From the NCBI GenBank assembly GCA_049325575.1, contig JBMOLK010000331.1, positions 1 through 29,720 on the forward strand: a stretch of DNA of 29,720 nucleotides, in the 5' to 3' direction. The position numbers and the translations under genes are program-made. This DNA is from JBMOLK01 sp049325575. GTDB lineage: Bacteria > Bacillota > Clostridia > Acetivibrionales > Acetivibrionaceae. Below are positions 7,642-15,408 of the stretch, in pieces. Position 1 is the first letter of the stretch; each line of letters opens with the position of its first letter. A model generated the notes under the pieces. That model was not told the origin of the DNA. It searched no databases and saw only the letters and a list, made by a program, of their open reading frames with translations.

Positions 7642-7680
7642 AAGAGTCGGAACTATACTAAAAGGTTCTGGCTCTTTGCT
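7642..7680 (+). terminator. Terminator after the LRR-dockerin gene
   Basis: AAGAGTCGGAAC (7642-7653) pairs along its whole length with GTTCTGGCTCTT (7665-7676), using two G-U pairs. A weak tail TTTGCTTTTA follows. Confidence 0.6.
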
Positions 7681-7799
7681 TTTATCAAAAATTATAGTCT
7701 CAAGTTATCAAATCATGATAATATAGTTAATGTGTAATGTATAGGTGCTTTACGAAAAGATTACACAAAATAGACTTTTAAATTGGTAAGGAGAAGAAT

Positions 7800-8183
7800 A
7801 TGAGAATAGAACATATAGCTTTATGGACATCTGACCTTGAAAGAATGAAAGAGTTCTATATGAAGTTTTTTAGTGGTAAGTCCGGGGATAAATATCACAA
7901 CAGGAATACAGGCTTTGAATCATACTTTATTACTTTTGATACGGGTGCAAGACTTGAGATTATGACAAAGCCTTCTGTGATGGAAGATGATAAAGATTGT
8001 ATACGCAGAGGCTATGCACATTTGGCGTTTTCGGTAGGAAGCAGGGAAGAAGTGGATGGTTTGACCAATATTCTTAGAGATAGTGGATACATGGTTTTAA
8101 GTGAACCGAGAATTACCGGTGATGGATACTATGAGAGCTGCATCGCGGACCCGGATGGGAACACAATTGAAATAAGCGTTTGA
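7800..8183 (+). CDS. VOC-family (glyoxalase I-like) metalloprotein
   Basis: This 127-residue protein fits the vicinal-oxygen-chelate fold: two beta-alpha-beta-beta-beta units starting at MRIEHIALW and at YAHLAFSV. The four usual metal ligands of glyoxalase I are at the expected places: His5, Glu53 (RLEIM), His74 (YAHLAF) and Glu124 (NTIEISV), with the typical DPDGN turn just before the last one. Relatives include lactoylglutathione lyase, methylmalonyl-CoA epimerase and fosfomycin-type resistance enzymes. The length and ligand set fit a generic small lyase, but substrate cannot be assigned. The start ATG 7800 follows AAGGAGAAG. The HAD phosphatase gene begins 42 bp downstream and is probably co-transcribed. 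Confidence 0.85.
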   Translation: MRIEHIALWTSDLERMKEFYMKFFSGKSGDKYHNRNTGFESYFITFDTGARLEIMTKPSVMEDDKDCIRRGYAHLAFSVGSREEVDGLTNILRDSGYMVLSEPRITGDGYYESCIADPDGNTIEISV

Positions 8184-8225
8184 TGTAAATGAAAGATATG
8201 GGGAGATTACTTTTGGAGGTATAGG

Positions 8226-8864
8226 ATGGGCAAGTTTAAGGCGGTCTGCTTTGATATGGACGGTACATTGATTATAAATACAAACTCGGTAAGATTTTTG
8301 TGCTGTTTGAACAATAAGATGGAGGAAGTCATGGAGATTGAAAAGAAGGTTGAAAGTGGACAGATGTCCTTAACAGAGGGGGACTATTTAAAAAGCAGGC
8401 TGATAGAAGGGCTTGAAATAAAAAAAGTCAAAGAGGAATTTGACAAGTATGTTGAACTGATAGATGGAATAGGTGAAGTAACGACACTACTGCATTCACA
8501 GGGTCTTATGACTGTACTTATTACGACAGGACCGGTTCAGGTGGCAGAGGTTTTAGAAGACCGGTTTGGGTTTGATGCGGTATATGGAAGCCGTTATGCC
8601 ATACTGGATGGGAAATATTCCGGTGCTATAACCGAGCACTTAGGGCCTGATGGCAAGCTCAAAGCATTGGAGCTGTTTTGCAGAGAAAGGAAAATACGTG
8701 TAAAAGACTGTATAGCAGTAGGAGACGGGTATTCCGATTTAAGTATCTTTAGGGCCTGCGGTAAATCCATAGCTATAAACTATGAGGACTCCATTCTGGG
8801 CAAAGCTGATGAACATATAAACACCAATAATATAAAGAATATTACAGGCTTTTTTGAGTTATAA
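8226..8864 (+). CDS. HAD-superfamily phosphatase, SerB-like
   Basis: A 212-residue HAD hydrolase. Motif I is FDMDGTLI (nucleophile Asp10, acid/base Asp12), motif II lies in VLITTGP, and motif IV is VGDGYSDLSIF (metal-binding aspartates). The helical insertion after motif I (about 17-75) is the C1 cap typical of the HAD-IB group, which includes phosphoserine phosphatase. It therefore hydrolyses a small phosphorylated metabolite, possibly O-phosphoserine, with Mg2+. Serine synthesis is suggested by serA 2 kb downstream, but the genes are not in one operon, so I give no symbol. The start ATG 8226 follows TTGGAGGTATAGG. It is the second gene of a probable pair with the VOC protein. Confidence 0.8.
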   Translation: MGKFKAVCFDMDGTLIINTNSVRFLCCLNNKMEEVMEIEKKVESGQMSLTEGDYLKSRLIEGLEIKKVKEEFDKYVELIDGIGEVTTLLHSQGLMTVLITTGPVQVAEVLEDRFGFDAVYGSRYAILDGKYSGAITEHLGPDGKLKALELFCRERKIRVKDCIAVGDGYSDLSIFRACGKSIAINYEDSILGKADEHINTNNIKNITGFFEL

Positions 8865-9036
8865 GTGCATAAACCCTGGCGTTAAAATGTTATAGGTCCA
8901 AAGTCCCATATCTCCTGGGTATAAAGTACTGTTTTAGTTTTATTATGTTTTCTACCTAAAAATCCGAATTAAATATTCGAATAATTATAGTGTAGGAAAT
9001 TTAGTAGGAAATCTAAAACACTAGGAGGTAATCAAT

Positions 9037-10131
9037 ATGAAAAGAATTAAAAGCTTATCAATAATCGCACTGGCACTGATATTTATCTTCACATTAACCT
9101 TTAATAGCGCACTAGTGTTTGCAGAAGAGACCACAACTACAACAAGTGAAACTCCTGTTGGAAGTGATACCACCGTCACAGGTGAAACTGAACAACCTGC
9201 CGGAACAGTTGAGGAAAGTCAGACTGGAACAGATGAAAATATAGAAGAGGAAGAAGAGGAAGAAGAGGAAGAAGACGAAGATAAAGACGGTAAGGGTAAA
9301 AAAGGCAAAGATAAGGCAAAAGAGGGATTGAAAAAAGCCTGGGAAGAAGCAAAGGACAAATTAGAAGCGCAGAAAGATCTGATAGAAGATCAGAAAGATG
9401 AGCTTGAAGAACAGAAGGAAGAGCTGGAAAAACAGCTTGAAGAAGCCGAAGAGGCTGAAAATACCGAATTGGTTGAACAGTTAAAACAGGATATATTAAA
9501 GCTAAAACAAGAAATGGATGCATTAAAAGATCAAATGAAGCAGTTGAAAGTTCAGATGAAGGAAGAGATCAGAAAGGGCTATACTGAAGAAGAAATGAAA
9601 GAATTAAATGAATCCGCAAAGAAGTTGAAAGAAAAGCATAAAAATGTAAAAGTATTATCAGTTGATAGCGTTATAACCAAAGGAAAATCAGTAAAATTTG
9701 ATACACCTCCTGTAATTAAGGAAGGAAGGACACTAATACCTGTAAGAGCTATATCAGAGGGATTTGGTGCTGAAGTAACATGGAATGCAGAGGAGCGTAA
9801 GGTAACTATAAAGAAGGGCGATAAAGAAATAGTTATGCAAATAGACAGTAATATAGTATACGTAAACGGAGTTGCAATTGAAATAGATGTTCCTTCTGAA
9901 ATACTAAATAACAGAACAGTAGTGCCACTAAGGTTTATAATTGAAAACCTGGGATTAAAGGTTGAATGGGATAGTGAAACAGAAACCATAGAAATAGAAG
10001 CAGAAACAGTAACTACTGAAACTGGAACTGAAGAGACAGCTCCGGAAACCGGAGAGACAGAAAGCAGTACAGGATCAACCGGTGAGACTCAACCGGTTGA
10101 AGAGAGCCCGACTAGCGAAACTCAACAGTAA
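9037..10131 (+). CDS. Secreted coiled-coil protein with copper amine oxidase N-terminal-like domain
   Basis: A 364-residue exported protein. Residues 1-29 are a signal peptide (MKRIKSLSIIALALIF to VFA). A Thr/Glu-rich stretch leads to a run of acidic residues (about 69-82) and a Lys/Gly patch. A long charged coiled coil follows (about 88-200, EDQKDELEEQKEELEKQ pattern). Next come two tandem stalk motifs of the copper amine oxidase N-terminal family (PF07833; about 207-318, with EGRTLIPVRAISEGFGAEVTW and NNRTVVPLRFIIENLGLKVEW). A Thr/Glu/Gly tail with no anchor motif ends the protein. In Firmicutes this domain is common in cell-surface proteins and does not imply amine oxidase activity. The function is probably structural or wall-associated. 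The start ATG 9037 follows CTAGGAGGTAATCAAT. Confidence 0.8.
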   Translation: MKRIKSLSIIALALIFIFTLTFNSALVFAEETTTTTSETPVGSDTTVTGETEQPAGTVEESQTGTDENIEEEEEEEEEEDEDKDGKGKKGKDKAKEGLKKAWEEAKDKLEAQKDLIEDQKDELEEQKEELEKQLEEAEEAENTELVEQLKQDILKLKQEMDALKDQMKQLKVQMKEEIRKGYTEEEMKELNESAKKLKEKHKNVKVLSVDSVITKGKSVKFDTPPVIKEGRTLIPVRAISEGFGAEVTWNAEERKVTIKKGDKEIVMQIDSNIVYVNGVAIEIDVPSEILNNRTVVPLRFIIENLGLKVEWDSETETIEIEAETVTTETGTEETAPETGETESSTGSTGETQPVEESPTSETQQ

Positions 10132-10180
10132 TTAAAATAAACTAAAGCTTATAAGATGGTATAAATATATTTAGAATATA

Positions 10181-10223
10181 GGGCATGGATGTGCAGAGAA
10201 CTGTTCATCACATGCTCTTTTTT
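10181..10223 (+). terminator. Terminator after the coiled-coil protein gene
   Basis: GGGCATGGATG (from 10181) pairs with CATCACATGCTC (ending 10216) with one bulge, followed by TTTTTT to 10223. Confidence 0.7.
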
Positions 10224-10302
10224 ACTATATACTAAATACTAATGTAGACGTTAAACTCTAGTGGAACTATTAAAATATAGTGTGATCCAGTCCGTTTTTG
10301 GG

Positions 10303-10308
10303 TATAAT
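10303..10308 (+). promoter_or_regulatory. Possible -10 box of the thioredoxin-like gene
   Basis: A perfect TATAAT stands 35 bp before the start codon at 10344. No good -35 is visible at 17 bp. Confidence 0.35.
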
Positions 10309-10343
10309 TAAGTATGTAAGAAAGTGAAAACCCGGGAGGAATT

Positions 10344-10700
10344 ATGATTAATAGAAAAAATATAACCAAAGAACAGGCTTTATATGCAGTAGGTAATGGT
10401 GAATTCAGTAACGAAGTAGTTTCATCAAATAGCACTGTTGTGGTAATCATGACACAGGACTGGTGTCCCCAATGGAAGAACTTGAGCAGTTGGATTTACG
10501 ATGTTAAAGTAGATAAGGAAATTGATATTTATGAACTGATATATAATAAGACAGACTATTTTGAGGAGTTTGCAAAGTTCAAGGAAACAGAATGGAAAAA
10601 TGACCAGATACCGTATTTGAGATATTACAAAAATGGGAGTCTTTTCAATGAAACAAACTATGTTGACAATAAAAGGTTCATTGAAATTGCAGGCTCTTAA
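10344..10700 (+). CDS. Thioredoxin-like fold protein with a single active-site cysteine
   Basis: This 118-residue cytoplasmic protein resembles the thioredoxin fold: a beta strand TVVVIMTQ, then DWCPQWKNL at the position of the redox motif, a central acidic segment and a cis-proline-like region DQIPYLRYYKNG. The usual CxxC is replaced by Cys41-Pro-Gln-Trp, leaving one cysteine, so a disulfide-exchange cycle like that of thioredoxin is unlikely; a glutaredoxin-like monothiol or a binding role is possible. The start ATG 10344 follows CGGGAGGAATT. It stands alone between two terminators. Fold assignment is moderate; function is not assigned. Confidence 0.65.
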   Translation: MINRKNITKEQALYAVGNGEFSNEVVSSNSTVVVIMTQDWCPQWKNLSSWIYDVKVDKEIDIYELIYNKTDYFEEFAKFKETEWKNDQIPYLRYYKNGSLFNETNYVDNKRFIEIAGS

Positions 10701-10716
10701 TCTTTAAAAATATTTC

Positions 10717-10746
10717 TTGACATTATTTCCAAATGTAAACTATAAT
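10717..10746 (+). promoter_or_regulatory. Near-consensus promoter upstream of a short terminated transcript
   Basis: TTGACA (10717-10722), an 18-bp spacer and TATAAT (10741-10746) make this the closest match to consensus in the window. The expected start is near 10753. A terminator follows only about 40 bp later, at 10793-10823. Confidence 0.65.
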
Positions 10747-10792
10747 TTATATAATTTAATATTGTCGGAAGATCATTGTGGGAGAATGGGAG

Positions 10793-10823
10793 AGGTCAAA
10801 TCTTTTTGTGATTTGGCTTTTTA
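10793..10823 (+). terminator. Terminator between the consensus promoter and serA
   Basis: AGGTCAAATC (10793-10802) pairs with GATTTGGCTT (10810-10819) using two G-U pairs and is followed by TTTTAATTTT. It would end either the thioredoxin-like transcript or a short RNA of about 70 nt from the promoter at 10717. Confidence 0.6.
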
Positions 10824-10883
10824 ATTTTGGAGCATCAAAACTGATAATCATTTTTACTGCCGAAGATAATGAACCTTAAGTAT

Positions 10884-10891
10884 GGTACAAT
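10884..10891 (+). promoter_or_regulatory. Possible extended -10 promoter of serA
   Basis: TGGTACAAT (TG, one base, TACAAT at 10886-10891) lies about 48 bp before the serA start and downstream of the terminator at 10793-10823. No -35 is recognisable. Confidence 0.35.
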
Positions 10892-10938
10892 GATAACCGA
10901 TAAATTAAACTACAAATCTAAATCTGGGGGGATTAAAA

Positions 10939-12543
10939 GTGAGAGTGTTAGTAACAGAAAAAATTGCGGAAGACGGCATAAATCATTTAAGGGAAAGCGG
11001 ATTTGAGACAGATGCTAAATACGGACTCTCTAAAGAAGAGCTGCTGGAGATAATAGGAGACTATGATGCACTTATTGTAAGAAGCGCTACAAAAGTTACC
11101 AAAGAGCTTCTTGAAAAGGCTGTAAACCTTAAAGCGGTAGGAAGGGCAGGTAACGGAATTGATAATATTGATGTTGAGGCTTGTACAAAAAAGGGGATTA
11201 TTGTTCTAAATACTCCTGACGGAAATACTATGGCTGCCGCAGAACTTACTGTTGCACTGATATTGTCCATGTACAGGAATATACCCCAGGCATATATGGC
11301 AGCTAAAAACAAGGATTTTAGAAGAGGCAGGTTTGTAGGTGCTGAGTTTGATGGAAAAACTGCAGGCATAATTGGCCTTGGAAGAATAGGTACAATTGTT
11401 GCACAAAAGCTAAAGGGCTGCAATATGAAAGTCATAGCTTATGACCCCTATCTTACTGATGAGAAGGTTAAGAAGCTTGGGATAGAAAGATGTGAGAATC
11501 TGGAGGATTTGTTAAAACAGTCAGACCTTATTTCGGTTCACATACCCAAGACGCCTGAAAGTCACAACCTGATAGGTGAAAAAGAGCTTAGAATGTGCAA
11601 AAAAGGTGTTAGAATTGTTAATGTTGCAAGAGGCGGAATCATAAATGAGACAGCTTTATATAATGCATTAAAGGAAGGGTGGGTAGCGGGAGCTGCCATA
11701 GATGTATTTGAGAAAGAGCCCAACTTTAATAAGGTACCTGAAGAACAGGACTATGCAAATCCTCTACTTGAGCTTGATAACGTAATTTATACACCACATC
11801 TGGGAGCGTCGACGGTGGAAGCCAACTATAATGTGGGTGTTGATATTGCAAAGCTTATAGCAAGTGCTCTAAGGGGTGAAATGGTTCCTGCTGTCAATAT
11901 GCCGGGAATGAAGGTAAAAAACCTATCAGAACTAAAACCCTATCTTGATCTGGCGGAAATGCTGGGTAAGATCTACTACCAGGTGGAAAAGGAAACAGTA
12001 GAAAAGATTGAAGTCATTTACAGCGGAGATCTGGCAGATAAGGAGACAGGAGTTGTTTCATTATCTGTATTAAAAGGTTTCCTTGATCCTATAGTAAAAG
12101 AGAAGGTCAATTATGTTAATGCAAATCTTATGCTAAAAGAATTGGGAGTTGAGTTTACTGAAAGTAAAAGCACCCATCTTGATAAATATACAAATCTTAT
12201 TACTGTTAAGTTTGTAACAAAGAATAAGGAACTTGGCGTATCAGGAACAATATTTGCCAAAGAAGAAATCAGGATTGTAGACTTCTTTGGATACAAGTTG
12301 GACTTTGAGCCATCTCCTTATGTTATAGCTGTTCAGAATATTGACAAACCGGGTATTATTGGCCAAATTGGTACCATTCTAGGTGCCAGTGGTATTAACA
12401 TAGGGGCTATGCAGTGGAGTAGAAACAGAAAAGGCGAAAAGGCTGTATCTTTTGTTAGCGTTGACGGGGAAGTAAGTAATGACGTTTTGGAAATGCTCAA
12501 GAATATTGATGGGGTGTTAAAAGCATCAAGACTAAGGTTTTAA
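10939..12543 (+). CDS. serA: D-3-phosphoglycerate dehydrogenase
   Basis: SerA catalyses the first step of serine biosynthesis: NAD-dependent oxidation of 3-phosphoglycerate to 3-phosphohydroxypyruvate. The 534 residues match the long bacterial form: a split substrate domain, an NAD-binding Rossmann domain with GLGRIG (146-151), an intervening regulatory (ASB) domain (about 320-450) and a C-terminal ACT domain (about 455-534, YVIAVQNIDKPGIIGQIGTI) that usually senses serine. The catalytic residues are present: Arg231 (NVARGG), Glu260 (FEKEP) and His287 (TPHLGAST). The start is GTG 10939, preceded by CTGGGGGGATTAAAA. It is transcribed alone behind a short promoter-terminator element. A SerB-like phosphatase lies 2 kb upstream, but no serC is in the window. 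Confidence 0.95.
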   Translation: MRVLVTEKIAEDGINHLRESGFETDAKYGLSKEELLEIIGDYDALIVRSATKVTKELLEKAVNLKAVGRAGNGIDNIDVEACTKKGIIVLNTPDGNTMAAAELTVALILSMYRNIPQAYMAAKNKDFRRGRFVGAEFDGKTAGIIGLGRIGTIVAQKLKGCNMKVIAYDPYLTDEKVKKLGIERCENLEDLLKQSDLISVHIPKTPESHNLIGEKELRMCKKGVRIVNVARGGIINETALYNALKEGWVAGAAIDVFEKEPNFNKVPEEQDYANPLLELDNVIYTPHLGASTVEANYNVGVDIAKLIASALRGEMVPAVNMPGMKVKNLSELKPYLDLAEMLGKIYYQVEKETVEKIEVIYSGDLADKETGVVSLSVLKGFLDPIVKEKVNYVNANLMLKELGVEFTESKSTHLDKYTNLITVKFVTKNKELGVSGTIFAKEEIRIVDFFGYKLDFEPSPYVIAVQNIDKPGIIGQIGTILGASGINIGAMQWSRNRKGEKAVSFVSVDGEVSNDVLEMLKNIDGVLKASRLRF

Positions 12544-12580
12544 CTTAGTATAACTCCAGGTAGTTAATTATATAAAGTCA

Positions 12581-12640
12581 AAATAACAAATCGGGTGTTC
12601 ATGGAGATACTCGATTTGTTATTTGGTCAATTTTAATAGT
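12581..12640 (+). terminator. Terminator after serA
   Basis: A perfect 13-bp AT-rich stem, AAATAACAAATCG (12581-12593) with CGATTTGTTATTT (12612-12624), extends by three more pairs (one G-U). The T run is delayed (TTTTAATAGTTTTTTT), so termination strength is uncertain. Confidence 0.6.
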
Positions 12641-12670
12641 TTTTTTATCAAATAATTTATACTTTAGACC

Positions 12671-12699
12671 TTGGCATTTTTTGTGATATAAGGTATAAT
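12671..12699 (+). promoter_or_regulatory. Promoter of the 12801 gene
   Basis: TTGGCA (12671-12676), 17 bp, TATAAT (12694-12699): a strong sigma-A-type match about 100 bp before the start codon. Confidence 0.6.
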
Positions 12700-12800
12700 A
12701 AATTATGAAAAATACTACATATATATAAATATATTATCTCTACAAAATATAGTCACATCTTATCTGTTTTTCGTTCGTTCATATATAAGGGGTGGTGTTA

Positions 12801-13760
12801 GTGGACAATAAGAAGGAAATATTGGAAGCAGGCAATGAAGGTATTAAAGGCTTAATGGAAGCAATAACTTCAAAAGTTTCTTCAACCCAGTACAACAAAA
12901 GTAAAGAAATGATTTCCAACTTGTCAAAGAATCTAAAGGACAGCATAGTAGGAAGTATTCAGGAAAAATCCGAAAGAGCTGCCGATTTCATTCACTCACT
13001 AAAGAAAGATAAGATAAGAAACCTTGAAAGGCTTTTAAGCGTTACCAAAAAAGATCTGATGGTGTCAAACAAAAAGAACTATATTTACAATACAGGCGCC
13101 GGCAGAATGGTTATCATTGACAGGGATATTTGGGGAGAGCCGTGTACTGTAACAGTAAAGGATTCTACAAAGGTTGTTGTTAGAGTAGTTAAATTTTTCA
13201 AGGACTATCCGTATCTTTTCCCGGTATTCAACGAAAAGAATTTAAATGGCGATATTATATTCATGGATGAGGGTGAAATATGGTATCGTAACAAAGATGA
13301 TGCGACTCTTGTCTTGTTTAAGAACGAGAAGTCTGACTTCCTAAACGTAAGCCTCAAGAAAGTTAAAGGCTTAAATAATAAGGCCTTACTGAATTATTTA
13401 GAGTGCTGCAAGATGTTATACCTTGAAAAAACTCTGAATGATATTCTAGTAATTGAAAGAAAGATCAAGATAGAAGACATGGTTAGAGTACGCCGGGAAT
13501 ATACTATCTATAAGAATCCTGATAATACTTATACAGTACTTTTGTTTGATGAGTGCAAGAATTTGTGTGATGAATTTACTTTGAGGAAACTGCCTGGTCT
13601 AAGTGAAGAAGGCTGGGACGTATTATTCTCTAATGATATTGTTGAGTATATAAAATCCAAAGGTTATTCCTTTGATAACTTCAGACAGGACAGCGGACAT
13701 ATCGAATATTGGCAGGAAATAGGAAGCAAGAGAGTCTGTGTTATGAGGTGTAAAATATAA
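12801..13760 (+). CDS. Conserved-looking protein of unknown function
   Basis: This 319-residue protein has no signal peptide or membrane segment. The first 100 residues are helical and charged, with amphipathic stretches (NKSKEMISNLSKNLKDS). The remainder is mixed alpha/beta and rich in aromatic and charged residues, with several cysteines (EPCTV, LECCKM, DECKNLCDE, VCVMRCKI). I do not recognise a family. I chose GTG 12801 because AAGGGGTGG lies just upstream; two further in-frame GTG codons at 12792 and 12795 overlap that site. The gene has its own promoter and a very strong terminator, so it is an expressed single-gene unit. Confidence 0.7.
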   Translation: MDNKKEILEAGNEGIKGLMEAITSKVSSTQYNKSKEMISNLSKNLKDSIVGSIQEKSERAADFIHSLKKDKIRNLERLLSVTKKDLMVSNKKNYIYNTGAGRMVIIDRDIWGEPCTVTVKDSTKVVVRVVKFFKDYPYLFPVFNEKNLNGDIIFMDEGEIWYRNKDDATLVLFKNEKSDFLNVSLKKVKGLNNKALLNYLECCKMLYLEKTLNDILVIERKIKIEDMVRVRREYTIYKNPDNTYTVLLFDECKNLCDEFTLRKLPGLSEEGWDVLFSNDIVEYIKSKGYSFDNFRQDSGHIEYWQEIGSKRVCVMRCKI

Positions 13761-13782
13761 AAGTATATGATAATTTAACTAT

Positions 13783-13827
13783 AAGGTAGAGAGGGTGCAG
13801 CATGGCTTCAGCCTCTCTACCTTTTTA
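13783..13827 (+). terminator. Strong terminator after the 12801 gene
   Basis: AAGGTAGAGAGG (13783-13794) pairs perfectly with CCTCTCTACCTT (13812-13823), followed by TTTTT. Confidence 0.9.
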
Positions 13828-13892
13828 GCCTTATAACGGTTTAGATTATACTTGAGTAATGGCCCCTCTCCTGCTTACTAATTTTAAAAATG

Positions 13893-13921
13893 TTGAATTT
13901 TGTAGTTTTTTTTAGTAGAAT
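13893..13921 (+). promoter_or_regulatory. Promoter of trpB2
   Basis: TTGAAT (13893-13898), 17 bp, TAGAAT (13916-13921), about 30 bp before the start codon. Confidence 0.5.
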
Positions 13922-13952
13922 ATCTGTAATGTTATTAATTTTGTGAGGAGAG

Positions 13953-15326
13953 ATGAGTAAGATGAGTAAAAAGGATGTTACAAAAGTACTTTTAGATGAG
14001 AGTGATATCCCTAAACAGTGGTATAACATAGTTGCGGACATGCCTAATAAGCCTGCGCCTTACTACAGTGCTATGACAGGTAAATTGGCTACTCCTGAAG
14101 AGCTTCAGGCTATATTTCCTTTGGAATTGATTAATCAGGAAGTGTCTACAGAAAGATGGATCGATATCCCAGATGAAGTAAGAGAAATGTATCGCCAGTG
14201 GAGACCCAGCCCTTTGTACAGGGCAAAAGGCTTGGAAAAACTTTTGGATACACCGGCTAGAATTTATTATAAATATGAAGGAACAAATGCTACCGGAAGC
14301 CACAAGCTTAACACTTCTCTGCCACAGGCTTATTATAATAAGGCTTCCGGTATAAGAAGGCTTGCAACCGAAACAGGAGCCGGACAGTGGGGAAGCGCGC
14401 TAAGTCTTGCATGCAGCCACTACGGGCTGGAATGTACAGTGTATATGGTAAAAGTCAGCTATGAACAAAAGCCTTACAGGCGCTCCTTTATGCAAACATT
14501 TGGGGCAAATGTTATAGCCAGTCCAAGCACCCTGACCAACTGCGGTAAGTCTATTCTTGAGAAGGACCCCGGATGTACAGGAAGTTTGGGAATTGCCATA
14601 AGTGAAGCTGTAGAAGATGCAGCTACTCACAGCGATACAAATTATGCTCTGGGAAGTGTTCTGAACCACGTTTGTACACATCAAACCATAATTGGCCTTG
14701 AAGCAAAAAAACAACTTGAAGTACTTGATGAATATCCTGATGTAATATTTGCTTGCTGTGGAGGAGGAAGCAACTTCGCAGGTATTGTTTTCCCATTCCT
14801 TATGGACAAGTTTAACGGTAAAAAGGTTAGAGCAGTTGCTGTTGAGCCTACTGCATGTCCGACTCTTACAAAAGGCGTTTTTGCTTATGATTATGGCGAT
14901 ACGGCAAAGGTTGGGCCAATAGCTAAAATGTATACTTTAGGGCATGACTTTGTTCCTGCCGGAATACATGCCGGCGGCTTAAGATACCATGGTGAGTCTC
15001 CAATAATAAGCCAGCTCTATCATGACGGAATCGTTGAAGCGAAAGCTTACGGACAAAAGTCAGTTTTTGAAGCAGCGGTTATGTTTGCAAAATCTGAAGG
15101 TATAATTCCTGCTCCAGAGTCCTCACACGCTATAAGGGCGGCAGTTGATGAAGCTTTATTATGTAAGGAAGCCGGGGAATCAAAGGTAATCCTCTTTAAC
15201 TTGAGTGGACATGGATACTTTGATATGACTGCCTATGATAATTATTTCAGCGGTAAACTTAGTGATATTGACTATTCAGAAGATGCAGTCAAAGAAAGTA
15301 TGAAGAATTTACCCAAAATAGACTAA
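13953..15326 (+). CDS. trpB2: Tryptophan synthase beta chain, TrpB2 type
   Basis: A pyridoxal-phosphate enzyme that joins indole and serine to give tryptophan. At 457 residues it is longer than ordinary TrpB (about 400) and matches the TrpB2 (TrpB-like) group. It has an N-terminal extension with PYYSAMTGKLATPEELQAIFP and RWRPSPLYRAKGLEK-type sequence. The cofactor lysine is Lys118 in TGSHKLN, the substrate loop is TETGAGQWG (140-148), the phosphate-binding loop is GGGSNF (270-275), and EGIIPAPESSHAI is conserved near the end. TrpB2 enzymes act without, or weakly with, TrpA and are often proposed to salvage free indole. No trpA or other trp gene is adjacent, consistent with that role. Two ATGs compete (13953 and 13962) behind GAGGAG; the second has the more relaxed spacing. 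Confidence 0.92.
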   Translation: MSKMSKKDVTKVLLDESDIPKQWYNIVADMPNKPAPYYSAMTGKLATPEELQAIFPLELINQEVSTERWIDIPDEVREMYRQWRPSPLYRAKGLEKLLDTPARIYYKYEGTNATGSHKLNTSLPQAYYNKASGIRRLATETGAGQWGSALSLACSHYGLECTVYMVKVSYEQKPYRRSFMQTFGANVIASPSTLTNCGKSILEKDPGCTGSLGIAISEAVEDAATHSDTNYALGSVLNHVCTHQTIIGLEAKKQLEVLDEYPDVIFACCGGGSNFAGIVFPFLMDKFNGKKVRAVAVEPTACPTLTKGVFAYDYGDTAKVGPIAKMYTLGHDFVPAGIHAGGLRYHGESPIISQLYHDGIVEAKAYGQKSVFEAAVMFAKSEGIIPAPESSHAIRAAVDEALLCKEAGESKVILFNLSGHGYFDMTAYDNYFSGKLSDIDYSEDAVKESMKNLPKID

Positions 15327-15333
15327 AATATTT

Positions 15334-15375
15334 AAAACCCCTGTTTTCCCGAAAAGGAAGACAGGGGTTTTTATT
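15334..15375 (+). terminator. Strong terminator after trpB2
   Basis: AAAACCCCTGTTTTCC (15334-15349) pairs with GGAAGACAGGGGTTTT (15356-15371) with one G-U pair, followed by T residues. It may also serve the convergent gene ending at 15409, since the left arm begins with A residues that read as T on the other strand. Confidence 0.9.
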
Positions 15376-15408
15376 TTATTCAGAGATATTATTGTGTGTA
15401 TATTAGTA

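Noticed and set aside
9176..9989. Antisense frames rich in Leu and Pro opposite the coiled-coil protein.
   Set aside because: Produced by the Glu/Lys-rich sense codons; no start signals.
10750..10938. T-box, glycine or SAM riboswitch upstream of serA.
   Set aside because: None of the conserved sequence elements of these classes is visible; only a promoter and a short terminator are.
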